Source: Butyricicoccus pullicaecorum
GTDB lineage: Bacteria; Bacillota; Clostridia; Oscillospirales; Butyricicoccaceae
Length of the DNA: 64,000 nucleotides
NCBI GenBank assembly: GCA_018366035.1
Contig: JAGZIW010000003.1
Span: 62,001 to 126,000 of the forward strand
Direction: 5' to 3'
Shown: piece by piece, positions 51,069 through 59,467 of the stretch
Layout of the letters: every line of letters starts with the position of its first letter
Position numbering within the stretch: position 1 is the stretch's first letter
Notes under the pieces: generated by a model
The model's input: only the letters and a program-made list of their open reading frames with translations
Told to the model about the DNA's origin: nothing
Databases searched by the model: none
Program-made: the position numbers and the translations under genes

Positions 51069-53867
51069 ATGCCGCAGGATTATAACGCAACAATCAATCT
51101 ACCGAAAACAGATTTCCCAATGCGCGGAAACTTGCCCAAGAGAGAGCCGGATTTTCTAGCCGGCTGGGAGCAGGACAGCAATGCACTTTATCATGCAATG
51201 ATGAACAAAAATAAGGACAAGCCCCTTTTCATTCTGCATGATGGCCCTCCATATGCAAATGGCAATTTGCACATGGGACATGCCCTCAATAAGGTGCTGA
51301 AGGACTTCATTATCCGCTATAAAAACATGGCTGGCTTCTGTGCCCCTTATATCCCGGGCTGGGATACGCATGGTCTGCCAATTGAGCGTCAGGCAATTCA
51401 GGCGTATGGCATGGATCGGGATAAGGTTTCTGTGTCCGAATTCCGTCACAAATGTGAAGAGTTTGCCCGTCAGCATGTCGATACACAGCGCGAACAATTT
51501 AAGCGCTTGGGCGTTGTAGGTGACTGGGAGCGTCCTTATCTTACGCTAACCCATGATTTCGAAGCAAAACAAATCGAAATCTTTGGAGAAATGGCAAAAA
51601 AAGGTTATATCTACAAGGGACTGAAGCCTGTTTACTGGTGCCCACATGATGAAACTGCGTTGGCTGAGGCAGAAATTGAGTACCAAGATGAGCCTTGCTC
51701 GTCCATCTATGTAAAGTTTGCTGTCACCGATGACAAGGGTGTGATCACCAAGGCAATCGGTACAACAGAAAATGTATATTTCGTGATTTGGACAACCACA
51801 ACATGGACGCTGCCCGGCAACCTTGCAATTTCTGTCAACCCATTCTTTGAATATGACTTTGTTCGCGTGCCAAATGGTGAAATCTATGTACTGGCTAAGG
51901 AGCTTGTAAAAAGCGTTATGGACGCTGCCGGCATTGACTCATGGGAGGTTCTGACAACCCTTCTTGGCTCCGATCTTGAAATGATGAAGACACAGCACCC
52001 GCTTATGGATCGGGAATCTCTTGTGATTACCGGCGAGCATGTTACGCTGGACGCTGGTACTGGCTGTGTGCATACCGCCCCCGGCTTCGGTGCAGATGAC
52101 TTTATCGTTTGCCAGAAGTACGATATCCCGATTATTGTACCGGTAGACGGAAAGGGCATGGCAACTGAAGATGCCGGCAAATATGCTGGTATGTACTACG
52201 AAAAAACTACACCCATTATTCTTGATGATCTGCGTGCATGCAATGCACTCCTTGCTATGGAAGACATTGTGCATAGCTATCCGCACTGCTGGCGCTGCAA
52301 AAATCCAATCATCTTCCGTGCAACCGAGCAATGGTTCTGCTCCGTAGATGCACTCAAGGAAGATGCTGTTAAGGCTTGCCGTGAAATCAACTGGATTCCC
52401 GGCTGGGGTGAGGAACGCATGACCTCCATGATTATGGAGCGTTCTGACTGGTGTATTTCCCGTCAGCGTATTTGGGGTGTTCCAATTCCGATCTTCTTCT
52501 GTAAGGATTGCGGAAAGCCGCTCATCAATGAAAAGACAATCAAGCTGGTTGCAGACTTGTTCCGTGAGAAGGGGTCGAATGCATGGTTTGATATGGACGC
52601 GAGTGAGATCCTTACAGACGATATGCAGTGTGAATGTGGCTGTCACTCCTTTGACAAGGAAACCGACACCATGGACGTTTGGTTCGATTCTGGTTCCAGC
52701 TGGGCTGCCGTAATCGATGCACGTGAGGAGCAGCCGATTCCGGTTGACGTCTATTTGGAGGGCAACGATCAGTACCGCGGCTGGTTCCAGTCCTCTATGT
52801 TAACTGCCATTGCAACCAAGGGGATCGCTCCTTATAAAACCGTTATCACACATGGCATGATCGTAGACGAGGAGCGCCAGAAGATGTCCAAGTCTCTGGG
52901 TAACGGCATCAGCCCGCAAGAGCTGCTCAAGGACTATGGTGCAGATATTCTGCGTTTGTGGGTTTCCTCCGCAGATTATCGTCAGGATATGCGTATTTCC
53001 AAGGAAATGTTTAAGCATCTCTCGCAGAATTACCTGAAAATTCGCAATACAGCACGCTATATTCTGGGCAATCTGGACGGCTTTGATCCGGCAGCCGATA
53101 TGGTAGCTTACGATCAGCTGTGTGAATTTGACCGCTGGGCACTGATGAAGCGCAATGAACTGGTGCAAAAGGTAATCAATGGATATGACAACTACGAGTT
53201 CCATGTCGTACTGCACGCAATTCATAATTTCTGTGTTGTAGACATGTCCAATTTCTATTTAGATGTCATCAAGGATCGCCTGTACTGTGAAGATAAGGCA
53301 AGTCTGCTGCGCCGTTCGGCTCAGACTGTTATGTACGAAATTCTAGATGCATTGGTACGCATGATTTCTCCAATCCTATGCTTTACCGCAGATGAGATTT
53401 GGAAGGCAATGCCGCACCGTGAGGGTGATGACCCGACAAATGTTGCACTCAATACCATGCCGGAGGTCAATCCTACTTGGGCATTTGATGACGCTGCAAC
53501 AGAAAAGTGGAACAAGCTTTCTGCACTCCATGACGATGTCAACAAGGCTATGGAAGAGCCGCGTAAAAATAAGGTAATCGGCAAACCGCTTGAGGCATGG
53601 GTCACCGTATACGCTGAAGGCGAAATTGCAGAATTCCTGCGTTCGATTCCAGCCGATGAGTTGGCTGCACTCTGTATTGTCTCCAAACTCCGTGTAATTG
53701 AGGGAGCAGGAGAGGGAATGTCCGGTGAAAATTTAGAGGGCATCAAAATCGCTGTCGAACGCGCTTCTGGTGATAAGTGTGAACGCTGCTGGATGTATGT
53801 CGATTCCATCGGTCAAAACAGCAAGCACCCAACCCTGTGTGCACGTTGTGCCGAAGTTGTTGGATAA
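51069..53867 (+). CDS. ileS: Isoleucyl-tRNA synthetase
   Basis: The 932-residue class I synthetase has the HIGH motif as NLHMGHALNKVLKDF, the KMSKS motif in RQKMSKSLGNGISP, the editing-domain TTTWTLPGNLAIS and the C-terminal zinc cysteines (CERCWMYVDSIG and LCARCAEVVG). I see no T-box leader: the 75 bases upstream lack the T-box sequence. AAAGGACGG precedes ATG 51069. A terminator follows before lspA. Confidence 0.98.
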   Translation: MPQDYNATINLPKTDFPMRGNLPKREPDFLAGWEQDSNALYHAMMNKNKDKPLFILHDGPPYANGNLHMGHALNKVLKDFIIRYKNMAGFCAPYIPGWDTHGLPIERQAIQAYGMDRDKVSVSEFRHKCEEFARQHVDTQREQFKRLGVVGDWERPYLTLTHDFEAKQIEIFGEMAKKGYIYKGLKPVYWCPHDETALAEAEIEYQDEPCSSIYVKFAVTDDKGVITKAIGTTENVYFVIWTTTTWTLPGNLAISVNPFFEYDFVRVPNGEIYVLAKELVKSVMDAAGIDSWEVLTTLLGSDLEMMKTQHPLMDRESLVITGEHVTLDAGTGCVHTAPGFGADDFIVCQKYDIPIIVPVDGKGMATEDAGKYAGMYYEKTTPIILDDLRACNALLAMEDIVHSYPHCWRCKNPIIFRATEQWFCSVDALKEDAVKACREINWIPGWGEERMTSMIMERSDWCISRQRIWGVPIPIFFCKDCGKPLINEKTIKLVADLFREKGSNAWFDMDASEILTDDMQCECGCHSFDKETDTMDVWFDSGSSWAAVIDAREEQPIPVDVYLEGNDQYRGWFQSSMLTAIATKGIAPYKTVITHGMIVDEERQKMSKSLGNGISPQELLKDYGADILRLWVSSADYRQDMRISKEMFKHLSQNYLKIRNTARYILGNLDGFDPAADMVAYDQLCEFDRWALMKRNELVQKVINGYDNYEFHVVLHAIHNFCVVDMSNFYLDVIKDRLYCEDKASLLRRSAQTVMYEILDALVRMISPILCFTADEIWKAMPHREGDDPTNVALNTMPEVNPTWAFDDAATEKWNKLSALHDDVNKAMEEPRKNKVIGKPLEAWVTVYAEGEIAEFLRSIPADELAALCIVSKLRVIEGAGEGMSGENLEGIKIAVERASGDKCERCWMYVDSIGQNSKHPTLCARCAEVVG

Positions 53868-53886
53868 CCAAAAAATAATTGTAAGG

Positions 53887-53916
53887 AAAGGCAGGCAGCT
53901 AATGCCTGCCTTTTTT
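53887..53916 (+). terminator. Intrinsic terminator after ileS
   Basis: AAAGGCAGGCA and TGCCTGCC-TTT form a hairpin with six T. It lies only 13 bases before the lspA start, so lspA transcription may depend on read-through or a promoter inside ileS. Confidence 0.85.
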
Positions 53917-53928
53917 GAAGGAGCTTTT

Positions 53929-54399
53929 ATGAGTATCATCATTTTGACTCTTGTTCTGGTCGCACTGGATCAGCTGGTAAAATATTGGGCATTTACGAAA
54001 CTCTCTGTTCTTGGTACAATCCCAATCATTGATTCTGTATTTCATTTTACCTATGTAGAAAATCGTGGTGCTGCATTCAGCATCTTGCAAAATCAGCGTT
54101 GGCTGTTTCTGATTTTGACACCAATTATTATGGCTGTAATCATTTTTATACTATATAAGAAACTTGTTTATTCGAAAACCGGACGAATTGGTTTGTATCT
54201 TATCCTTGCAGGGGCGCTAGGCAATCTAATTGACCGTATCTGGCATGGATTTGTTGTGGATCTGTTTGACTTCCGCCTGATTCATTTTCCGGTCTTTAAT
54301 GTAGCTGATATCTACGTTGTGTGTGGCGTGATCTTATTTTTCTACTATTATTTGATACAGCATGAAAAGCTGGAAAAGGCGGCAAAGGGCAATGAATGA
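53929..54399 (+). CDS. lspA: Lipoprotein signal peptidase LspA
   Basis: LspA removes signal peptides of lipoproteins in the membrane. The 156-residue product has four hydrophobic segments and the catalytic regions VENRGAAFSIL, AGALGNLIDRIWHGFVVD (with Asp) and FNVADIYVVCGV (with Asp). GAAGGAGC precedes ATG 53929. Its end overlaps rluD by 8 bases. Confidence 0.96.
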   Translation: MSIIILTLVLVALDQLVKYWAFTKLSVLGTIPIIDSVFHFTYVENRGAAFSILQNQRWLFLILTPIIMAVIIFILYKKLVYSKTGRIGLYLILAGALGNLIDRIWHGFVVDLFDFRLIHFPVFNVADIYVVCGVILFFYYYLIQHEKLEKAAKGNE

Positions 54400-55315
54400 A
54401 CAAACCTTCTTGATCGATGCCGCAGAGGCAGGCAAACGCATTGACAGCTATCTATCTGAACAGCTGGACGGTGTAACACGCAGTATGGCACAAAGCTGGA
54501 TCGAGCGCAAGCTGGTCACACAGCAGGGAAGTATACTGAAGAAGAATTATAAGTTATGTATTGGCGATATCATTCACGTACAAATTCCAGAAGCACAAAC
54601 GATTTCTATTGTACCGCAAGATATCCCAATCCATATTGTCTATGAAGATGATGATATCATTGTAGTTGATAAAGCACGTGGAATGGTTGTGCACCCTGCG
54701 GCAGGGAATTGGGACGGAACCTTAGTCAATGCGCTTATGTTCTATTGCGGAGAACGATTGTCAGGTATCAACGGTGAAATTCGTCCCGGCATCGTGCACC
54801 GAATTGATAAGGATACCAGTGGGTTATTGGTCGTTGCAAAAAATGATATCGCACATCAATCACTTGCAGTACAGATTGCATCTCACTCTGCGGCACGAGA
54901 ATATAAGGCAATTGTTGTCGGAAATCCACGAGAGGACGCTGGAACCATTCATCAGCCGATTGGGCGGCATAAGACAGACCGAAAAAAAATGGCAATTACG
55001 CCAGATGGACGAGATGCTGTCACACACTATCAGGTATTGGAGCGCTACCGTGGATATGCGCTCATGCAGTTCCAATTGGAAACTGGGAGAACCCATCAGA
55101 TCCGTGTACACATGGCATCTATTGGACACCCAATTATTGGAGATCCCTTATATGGTATGAAGAAAGACCGGTTTGCACAGTTGGACGGACAATGTCTGCA
55201 CGCATACCGTCTATCACTGAACCACCCGCGCACGGGGGAGCGTATGACCTTTGAAAGTCCGCTGCCGATATATTTCACAGCTATATTGGACAAGCTGGTG
55301 CTGGAAAGTGAATAG
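54392..55315 (+). CDS. rluD: RluD-family 23S rRNA pseudouridine synthase
   Basis: The 307-residue protein has an S4 domain at the N-terminus (KRIDSYLSEQLDGVTRSMAQ) and the catalytic Asp motif GIVHRIDKDTSGLLVVAK near residue 137, plus LETGRTHQIRVHMASIGHPI. The family makes pseudouridines in helix 69 of 23S rRNA; RluD or a close paralogue. ATG 54392 lies inside lspA, showing coupling, the usual lspA-rluD arrangement. Confidence 0.93.
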   Translation: MNEQTFLIDAAEAGKRIDSYLSEQLDGVTRSMAQSWIERKLVTQQGSILKKNYKLCIGDIIHVQIPEAQTISIVPQDIPIHIVYEDDDIIVVDKARGMVVHPAAGNWDGTLVNALMFYCGERLSGINGEIRPGIVHRIDKDTSGLLVVAKNDIAHQSLAVQIASHSAAREYKAIVVGNPREDAGTIHQPIGRHKTDRKKMAITPDGRDAVTHYQVLERYRGYALMQFQLETGRTHQIRVHMASIGHPIIGDPLYGMKKDRFAQLDGQCLHAYRLSLNHPRTGERMTFESPLPIYFTAILDKLVLESE

Positions 55316-55348
55316 TATAAAAATCGAAGAACAACAGGGGAGTATATC

Positions 55349-56179
55349 ATGAGCAAAGCAGATATATTATTTGTGGAAATGATGAAAAGAATTCTGGAGG
55401 AAGGGTATTCAGATGAAGGTCTGCCGGTACGACCAAAATGGAGCGACGGAACGCCTGCACATACTATAAAAACATTTGGTGTTGTGAATCGCTATCATCT
55501 ACAGGAAGAATTTCCTGCATTGACCCTTCGTCCGACCGCACTCAAAAGTGCATTCGATGAAATTCTGTGGATCTGGCAAAAGAAGTCCAACAATATCCAC
55601 GCCTTGCATAGCCATATTTGGGATCAATGGGCAGATGCAGACGGATCAATCGGTAAAGCATATGGCTATCAGCTTGCACAGAAATATGACTTTGCGCAAG
55701 GGAAGATGGATCAGGTAGATAATCTGCTTTGGCAGCTGAAAAATAATCCAGCTTCCCGCCGCATGATGGCACATTTATATAACTTCAGCGATTTGAAGGA
55801 TATGAATTTGGAGCCTTGCTGCTGGAGCGTTACACTCAATGTAACAGGGGATACCTTGAATATGATTCTCAACCAGCGTAGTCAGGATACACTAGTTGCC
55901 AACAACTGGAATGTATGTCAATATGCACTTCTGCTTATGATGTTTGCGCAGGTATCTGGATTGAAGGCGGGAGAACTGATCCATGTCATCAGTGACTGTC
56001 ATATTTATGACCGCCACGTGCCGCTGGTAAAGGAACTGATTGTCCGTCCGCAGTATCCAGCGCCAAAGGTTTGGCTAAATCCAGAGATTCGGGATTTTTA
56101 TGCTTTTACAGTCGATGACCTGTATGTGGAAGCATATGAGACCAATCCGCAAATTAAAAATATTCCCGTGGCAGAATAA
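55349..56179 (+). CDS. thyA: Thymidylate synthase ThyA
   Basis: ThyA methylates dUMP with methylenetetrahydrofolate. The 276-residue product is divergent but shows the catalytic cysteine in LEPCCWSVTLNV, DQVDNLLWQLKNNPASRRMM, NQRSQDTLVANNWNVCQYAL and the dUMP-binding HVISDCHIYDRHV. GGGGAG precedes ATG 55349. folA, which regenerates tetrahydrofolate, follows after 18 bases. Confidence 0.93.
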   Translation: MSKADILFVEMMKRILEEGYSDEGLPVRPKWSDGTPAHTIKTFGVVNRYHLQEEFPALTLRPTALKSAFDEILWIWQKKSNNIHALHSHIWDQWADADGSIGKAYGYQLAQKYDFAQGKMDQVDNLLWQLKNNPASRRMMAHLYNFSDLKDMNLEPCCWSVTLNVTGDTLNMILNQRSQDTLVANNWNVCQYALLLMMFAQVSGLKAGELIHVISDCHIYDRHVPLVKELIVRPQYPAPKVWLNPEIRDFYAFTVDDLYVEAYETNPQIKNIPVAE

Positions 56180-56197
56180 CAAAAAGGAGTGGGCAGC

Positions 56198-56710
56198 ATG
56201 AATTTTTCCGCAGTTGTAGCAACAGATTTGAATGGCGCAATTGGACTGAATGGGCAGCTCATTTATCCCATCTCAGAAGATTTGAAACATTTTAAGAAGA
56301 TTACCTCAGGACATACTGTTATTTTAGGTAGAAAAACGTTGGAAACATTTCCGAGGAAACGTCCGCTTCCAAATCGACGCAACCTGATTTTAACACATCA
56401 TACAGACTTTTCCTGTGAAGGTGCAGAAATCTTCCATAGTATAGAGCAAGTGATTTCAGCTGTTAAAAATGATGACGAAGTATTTGTCATTGGCGGTGCA
56501 TCTGTATATCAGCAATTCGAACCGTTGTTAAAGCGTATCTATCTAACTAGAATTTTGACTGCCTTTGAATCGGCAGACACTTTTTTCTGCGTTGATGGCG
56601 TTACTACACAGAAAGCATCAGAAAACTGGAAACAAATTGATGCAAGTGAGATTTTTACCGATCCGCAAGGAATGTCATATCAGTTTATTGTTTTTGAAAA
56701 ATCTCGATGA
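56198..56710 (+). CDS. folA: Dihydrofolate reductase
   Basis: FolA reduces dihydrofolate, needed after each ThyA turnover. The 170-residue product shows the start MNFSAVVATDLNGAIGLNGQ, the substrate-binding acidic residue region YPISEDLKHFKKITSGH, VILGRKTLETFP and VIGGASVYQQF. AAAAAGGAG precedes ATG 56198; GTG 56189 is too near to it. Last gene of the thyA-folA unit. Confidence 0.96.
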   Translation: MNFSAVVATDLNGAIGLNGQLIYPISEDLKHFKKITSGHTVILGRKTLETFPRKRPLPNRRNLILTHHTDFSCEGAEIFHSIEQVISAVKNDDEVFVIGGASVYQQFEPLLKRIYLTRILTAFESADTFFCVDGVTTQKASENWKQIDASEIFTDPQGMSYQFIVFEKSR

Positions 56711-56723
56711 TTGTTTGAAAACA

Positions 56724-56742
56724 GGGGGCAGAATAGCCCCCT
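56724..56742 (+). terminator. Short GC hairpin after folA
   Basis: GGGGGC and GCCCCC pair around AGAATA. The following sequence has few T, so terminator activity is doubtful. Confidence 0.5.
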
Positions 56743-56759
56743 AAATCCTTAGATTCCTA

Positions 56760-56787
56760 ATTAAACAAAATAAAGATTTTGTTTAAT
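56760..56787. repeat. 12-bp perfect inverted repeat, AT-rich
   Basis: ATTAAACAAAAT and ATTTTGTTTAAT are perfect inverted repeats around AAAG. It may be a DNA-binding site or a weak hairpin. Confidence 0.6.
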
Positions 56788-56842
56788 TGGGAAGAGTGCT
56801 TAACAGCAAACAACTCTCTAATCGCCAGCTTCACAAAAAAAA

Positions 56843-56870
56843 CAGTGCTGAACAAATAAGTTCAGCACTG
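56843..56870. terminator. Bidirectional terminator for folA and ribU
   Basis: CAGTGCTGAAC and GTTCAGCACTG form an 11-bp stem around AAATAA. On the minus strand it is followed by a run of T, fitting the end of ribU; on the plus strand by TACTATTTTT. Confidence 0.88.
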
Positions 56871-56878
56871 TACTATTT

Positions 56879-57496
56879 TTATACAGATGATGCCATATTA
56901 TTATGCGCATGTAAATGTTTTTCTTCAATAAAACTCCGAAGACGCTTATATACCAGCATCGTAATCGTTGTCAGAATAATTCCCTTAATCATTGTAAATG
57001 GAAATACTGCAAAGAACAAATATGCAGACATACCATCAATAGCTGGATTGGCAGCTTTGCACATATCGAAAATCATATCGAGATTCATACCCATACCTTT
57101 GATATAAAATGGCAAAATAATGAGTTTATTGGTAATCATCGCCATAATGGACATTGCAACACTTCCAACAGCACAACCAATCAGCGCGCCTTTTTTTGAG
57201 CGATGCAGTCTGTAAATCGATACTGCAAGGATAATGAGCGTACAAGTTAGGATAAAATCCTGAAGTTCACCGGAACCTGCGGTTTGGGTTTGCGTTACAT
57301 GAATGAGATCCTTGATTGCCGCCATCGTAATCGCGGGACCGATTCCAAAAATAAATGCACCAATCAAAATCACGGCACCACTCAAATCGATCTTTAAGAA
57401 TGGCGGCATCAACGGAATGGGAAACTCAAAGTACATCAGTACAGTGGCGATTGCTGAAAAAACAGCAACATAGGTTAATTTCATCGTTTTTGTCAT
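56879..57496 (-). CDS. ribU: Riboflavin ECF transporter S component RibU
   Basis: RibU is the substrate-binding membrane subunit that imports riboflavin with the shared EcfA/A'/T module. The 205-residue product has about six hydrophobic segments and the family start with PIPLMPPFLKIDLSGAVILI, and later ITMAAIKDLIHVT and MAMITNKLIILPFYI. AAAGGAG precedes the ATG at 57496. An FMN riboswitch controls it. The energising genes are elsewhere. Confidence 0.93.
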   Translation of the reverse strand: MTKTMKLTYVAVFSAIATVLMYFEFPIPLMPPFLKIDLSGAVILIGAFIFGIGPAITMAAIKDLIHVTQTQTAGSGELQDFILTCTLIILAVSIYRLHRSKKGALIGCAVGSVAMSIMAMITNKLIILPFYIKGMGMNLDMIFDMCKAANPAIDGMSAYLFFAVFPFTMIKGIILTTITMLVYKRLRSFIEEKHLHAHNNMASSV

Positions 57497-57530
57497 AAGA
57501 AATACTCCTTTTCCCGCCGTCCTGTTAGAG

Positions 57531-57560
57531 AAAAAGCCCTAAGGAAAATTTCCTTAGGGC
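57531..57560 (-). terminator. Terminator of the FMN-riboswitch leader
   Basis: On the minus strand GCCCTAAGG and CCTTAGGGC form a 9-bp stem followed by TTTTTC. Confidence 0.92.
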
Positions 57561-57603
57561 AACAAAAGTAGGCATAGAAAAGCTCGCAGCATTGCTATGT
57601 CAC

Positions 57604-57728
57604 CTGTTTCTTTCATCCGGACTATAACCGTCGGTTGGGATTTGCACCCATCATGCTTACGCGCGCAGACTTGTTGATTTCAAAATCAATCCACTGCCGG
57701 TGGAGACTTTCACTCCGCCCTGAAACAG
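57604..57728 (-). promoter_or_regulatory. FMN riboswitch (RFN element)
   Basis: On the minus strand the conserved parts are AGGGCGGAGTGAAAGTCTCC, the following ACCGGCAGT, the TGGGTGCAAATCCCAACCGA segment and the end GTCCGGATGAAAGA. CTGTTTC and GAAACAG close helix P1. A terminator lies between it and ribU, so FMN should stop ribU expression. Most of the 313-base gap here is this leader. Confidence 0.96.
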
Positions 57729-57751
57729 AACGATCTTTAATTTATGTTTTT

Positions 57752-57779
57752 ATTATACTACACAATTTTGATTTGTCAA
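57752..57779 (-). promoter_or_regulatory. Sigma-A promoter of ribU
   Basis: On the minus strand TTGACA (57779-57774) and TATAAT (57757-57752), both perfect, are separated by 16 bases, about 25 bases upstream of the FMN riboswitch. Confidence 0.85.
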
Positions 57780-57809
57780 GGCAATATCGACAGATATTTT
57801 TCTATGACA

Positions 57810-58415
57810 TCAATTTTTTTGTAGTTTTTCTACAACTTCCGTAATCTCCTCTAAACTGGATACAGTATTGAGATATTCCAACAATGCATTGGCAGATAAA
57901 TAAGATGGCAGTTCGAATTCTTTGAGCACTCTTGCACGCAGCTGCTCACTTTTTGGACAGCCAGAAAGCCCCAATGCGTACAGGTCTGCTTTTGAAATCG
58001 TCTTTCCACGGGCAGCATGATCTCCACTTTCCCCTTCCAAAACAGTTGCACCTGCGCGCTGCAATACACGGCACAAAACGTCTGGCTTCATACCCTCAAC
58101 GCCCAATTTTCCCTCTTTGGACGCTGTACGCTTGCGGGATTCCTTGCCCATAATTTCTGGAATATAGGCGTGCTTTATCAGATTGGCAGGAATAGCACTT
58201 TTGAGATAATTCCGAATGACCATACCAGCACCATCACTGTCCGTCAAAATCAAAAGTCCGCGTTCTTCAGCCATTTTTCGGAACATTTTCAAGCGTTCTT
58301 TGTCAGAGAAAATCCGAAAGCCACCCGTTTCCAATACAACTGTATCAAAAATCTGTTTGACTGTATTGACATCATAGCGCCCCTCTACAATGATGACCTC
58401 TTTGATCTTAATCAT
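57810..58415 (-). CDS. rnmV: Ribonuclease M5-like TOPRIM protein
   Basis: RnmV matures 5S rRNA. The 201-residue product has the TOPRIM glutamate in EVIIVEGRYDVNTVKQIFD, the acidic pair in LILTDSDGAGMVIRNYL and the DUF4093 C-terminal half. GGAG lies 7 bases before the ATG at 58415; the ATG at 58421 is too close. It overlaps the end of holA by 8 bases. The family also contains members of unproven role, so the enzyme activity is inferred. Confidence 0.88.
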   Translation of the reverse strand: MIKIKEVIIVEGRYDVNTVKQIFDTVVLETGGFRIFSDKERLKMFRKMAEERGLLILTDSDGAGMVIRNYLKSAIPANLIKHAYIPEIMGKESRKRTASKEGKLGVEGMKPDVLCRVLQRAGATVLEGESGDHAARGKTISKADLYALGLSGCPKSEQLRARVLKEFELPSYLSANALLEYLNTVSSLEEITEVVEKLQKN

Positions 58416-59463
58416 GTGCATGCTCCAATCCGGCTGCCATTTCCAATAGTGTCAGCTCAATTTGCTTTTTCCGGTCTCCAGCAGTACTCTTTAAGGAAAT
58501 ATCCGTTTCACCACATAAAATCACGGTATCTCGCAGCCACTGCATCGGCAGCCTTTGTGCTGCCATGCGAATCCGCTTGGCATAATAGGGAGAACTAGAA
58601 CCCAAAAGCGAAAGCAGTTGTTTTTCGTCTCCCCTCGCCTGCTCATGTAGTTTTGCAGCATAGAGTCGCTCGATATGACGTGCAATTGTAGAAAAAATTG
58701 CAACCTCAGTATTCTTTTGTGCTAACAGCTCGTCCACCAGTGCAATCGCTTGATCAAAACGGCGCTCCGTAATGGCATCGCTCAAATCGAAAACAACCGC
58801 ATCTATCACACGGGTGCATACAGTATCAATATGATAGCGCTTGATTTCTCCGGTCGTGCTAAATGCTGCTGCCTTTTCAATCTCCGTGATTAGATTAACC
58901 ATTGAGGAACCGCACAAAAAAATCATATACCGTGCTGTATCGTCTGCAATACTGCACCCGAGCGCACGACAACGGCGGCGAATCCAGTCCACAAGCTGTC
59001 GTTCATCAAGAAATGAAAACGCAACCACATTTCCATATTCTGATAATATCTTGTGCAGCTTTAACCGCTTGTCCGGTTTATATTCGATGGTATCGTAGTG
59101 AAAAATCAGACAAATATACTCCGGTAAATCGCGCAGAAGCTCAGGCATCATTTCAGAAAAAGCGGCCGGCATCTTATAGAGATCAAAGTCATGCACGATA
59201 ATCAGCTTGCGCTCCGCCATCGCCGGATAACTTTCCACTGCGTCCCGCAGCATATCCGGTGTCAAGGACTTTCCATCAAATTCAAACAAATTAAATTCTG
59301 CAAATGTCCCCTCTCCTACAATCACGTCCTTACAGGCATTTAAGTAGTACTGACGCAGATAGCTTTCTTCTCCCCAGAACAAATAGAGTTTTTCCAATTC
59401 GCCTGTTTTGAGATCCTGTTTCAGTTTGGAAAATCCATTTTCTTCCTCTCTTTTCTTTGCCAT
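58408..59463 (-). CDS. holA: DNA polymerase III delta subunit HolA
   Basis: HolA is the wrench subunit of the clamp loader. The 351-residue product shows the delta start GELEKLYLFWGEESYLRQYY, the AERKLIIVHDFDLYK region and the C-terminal domain (MAAQRLPMQWLRDTVILCGE). I chose the ATG at 59463; the open frame upstream overlaps comEC. comEC-holA is a common clostridial neighbour pair. Confidence 0.92.
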   Translation of the reverse strand: MAKKREEENGFSKLKQDLKTGELEKLYLFWGEESYLRQYYLNACKDVIVGEGTFAEFNLFEFDGKSLTPDMLRDAVESYPAMAERKLIIVHDFDLYKMPAAFSEMMPELLRDLPEYICLIFHYDTIEYKPDKRLKLHKILSEYGNVVAFSFLDERQLVDWIRRRCRALGCSIADDTARYMIFLCGSSMVNLITEIEKAAAFSTTGEIKRYHIDTVCTRVIDAVVFDLSDAITERRFDQAIALVDELLAQKNTEVAIFSTIARHIERLYAAKLHEQARGDEKQLLSLLGSSSPYYAKRIRMAAQRLPMQWLRDTVILCGETDISLKSTAGDRKKQIELTLLEMAAGLEHAHD

Positions 59464-59467
59464 GCAA

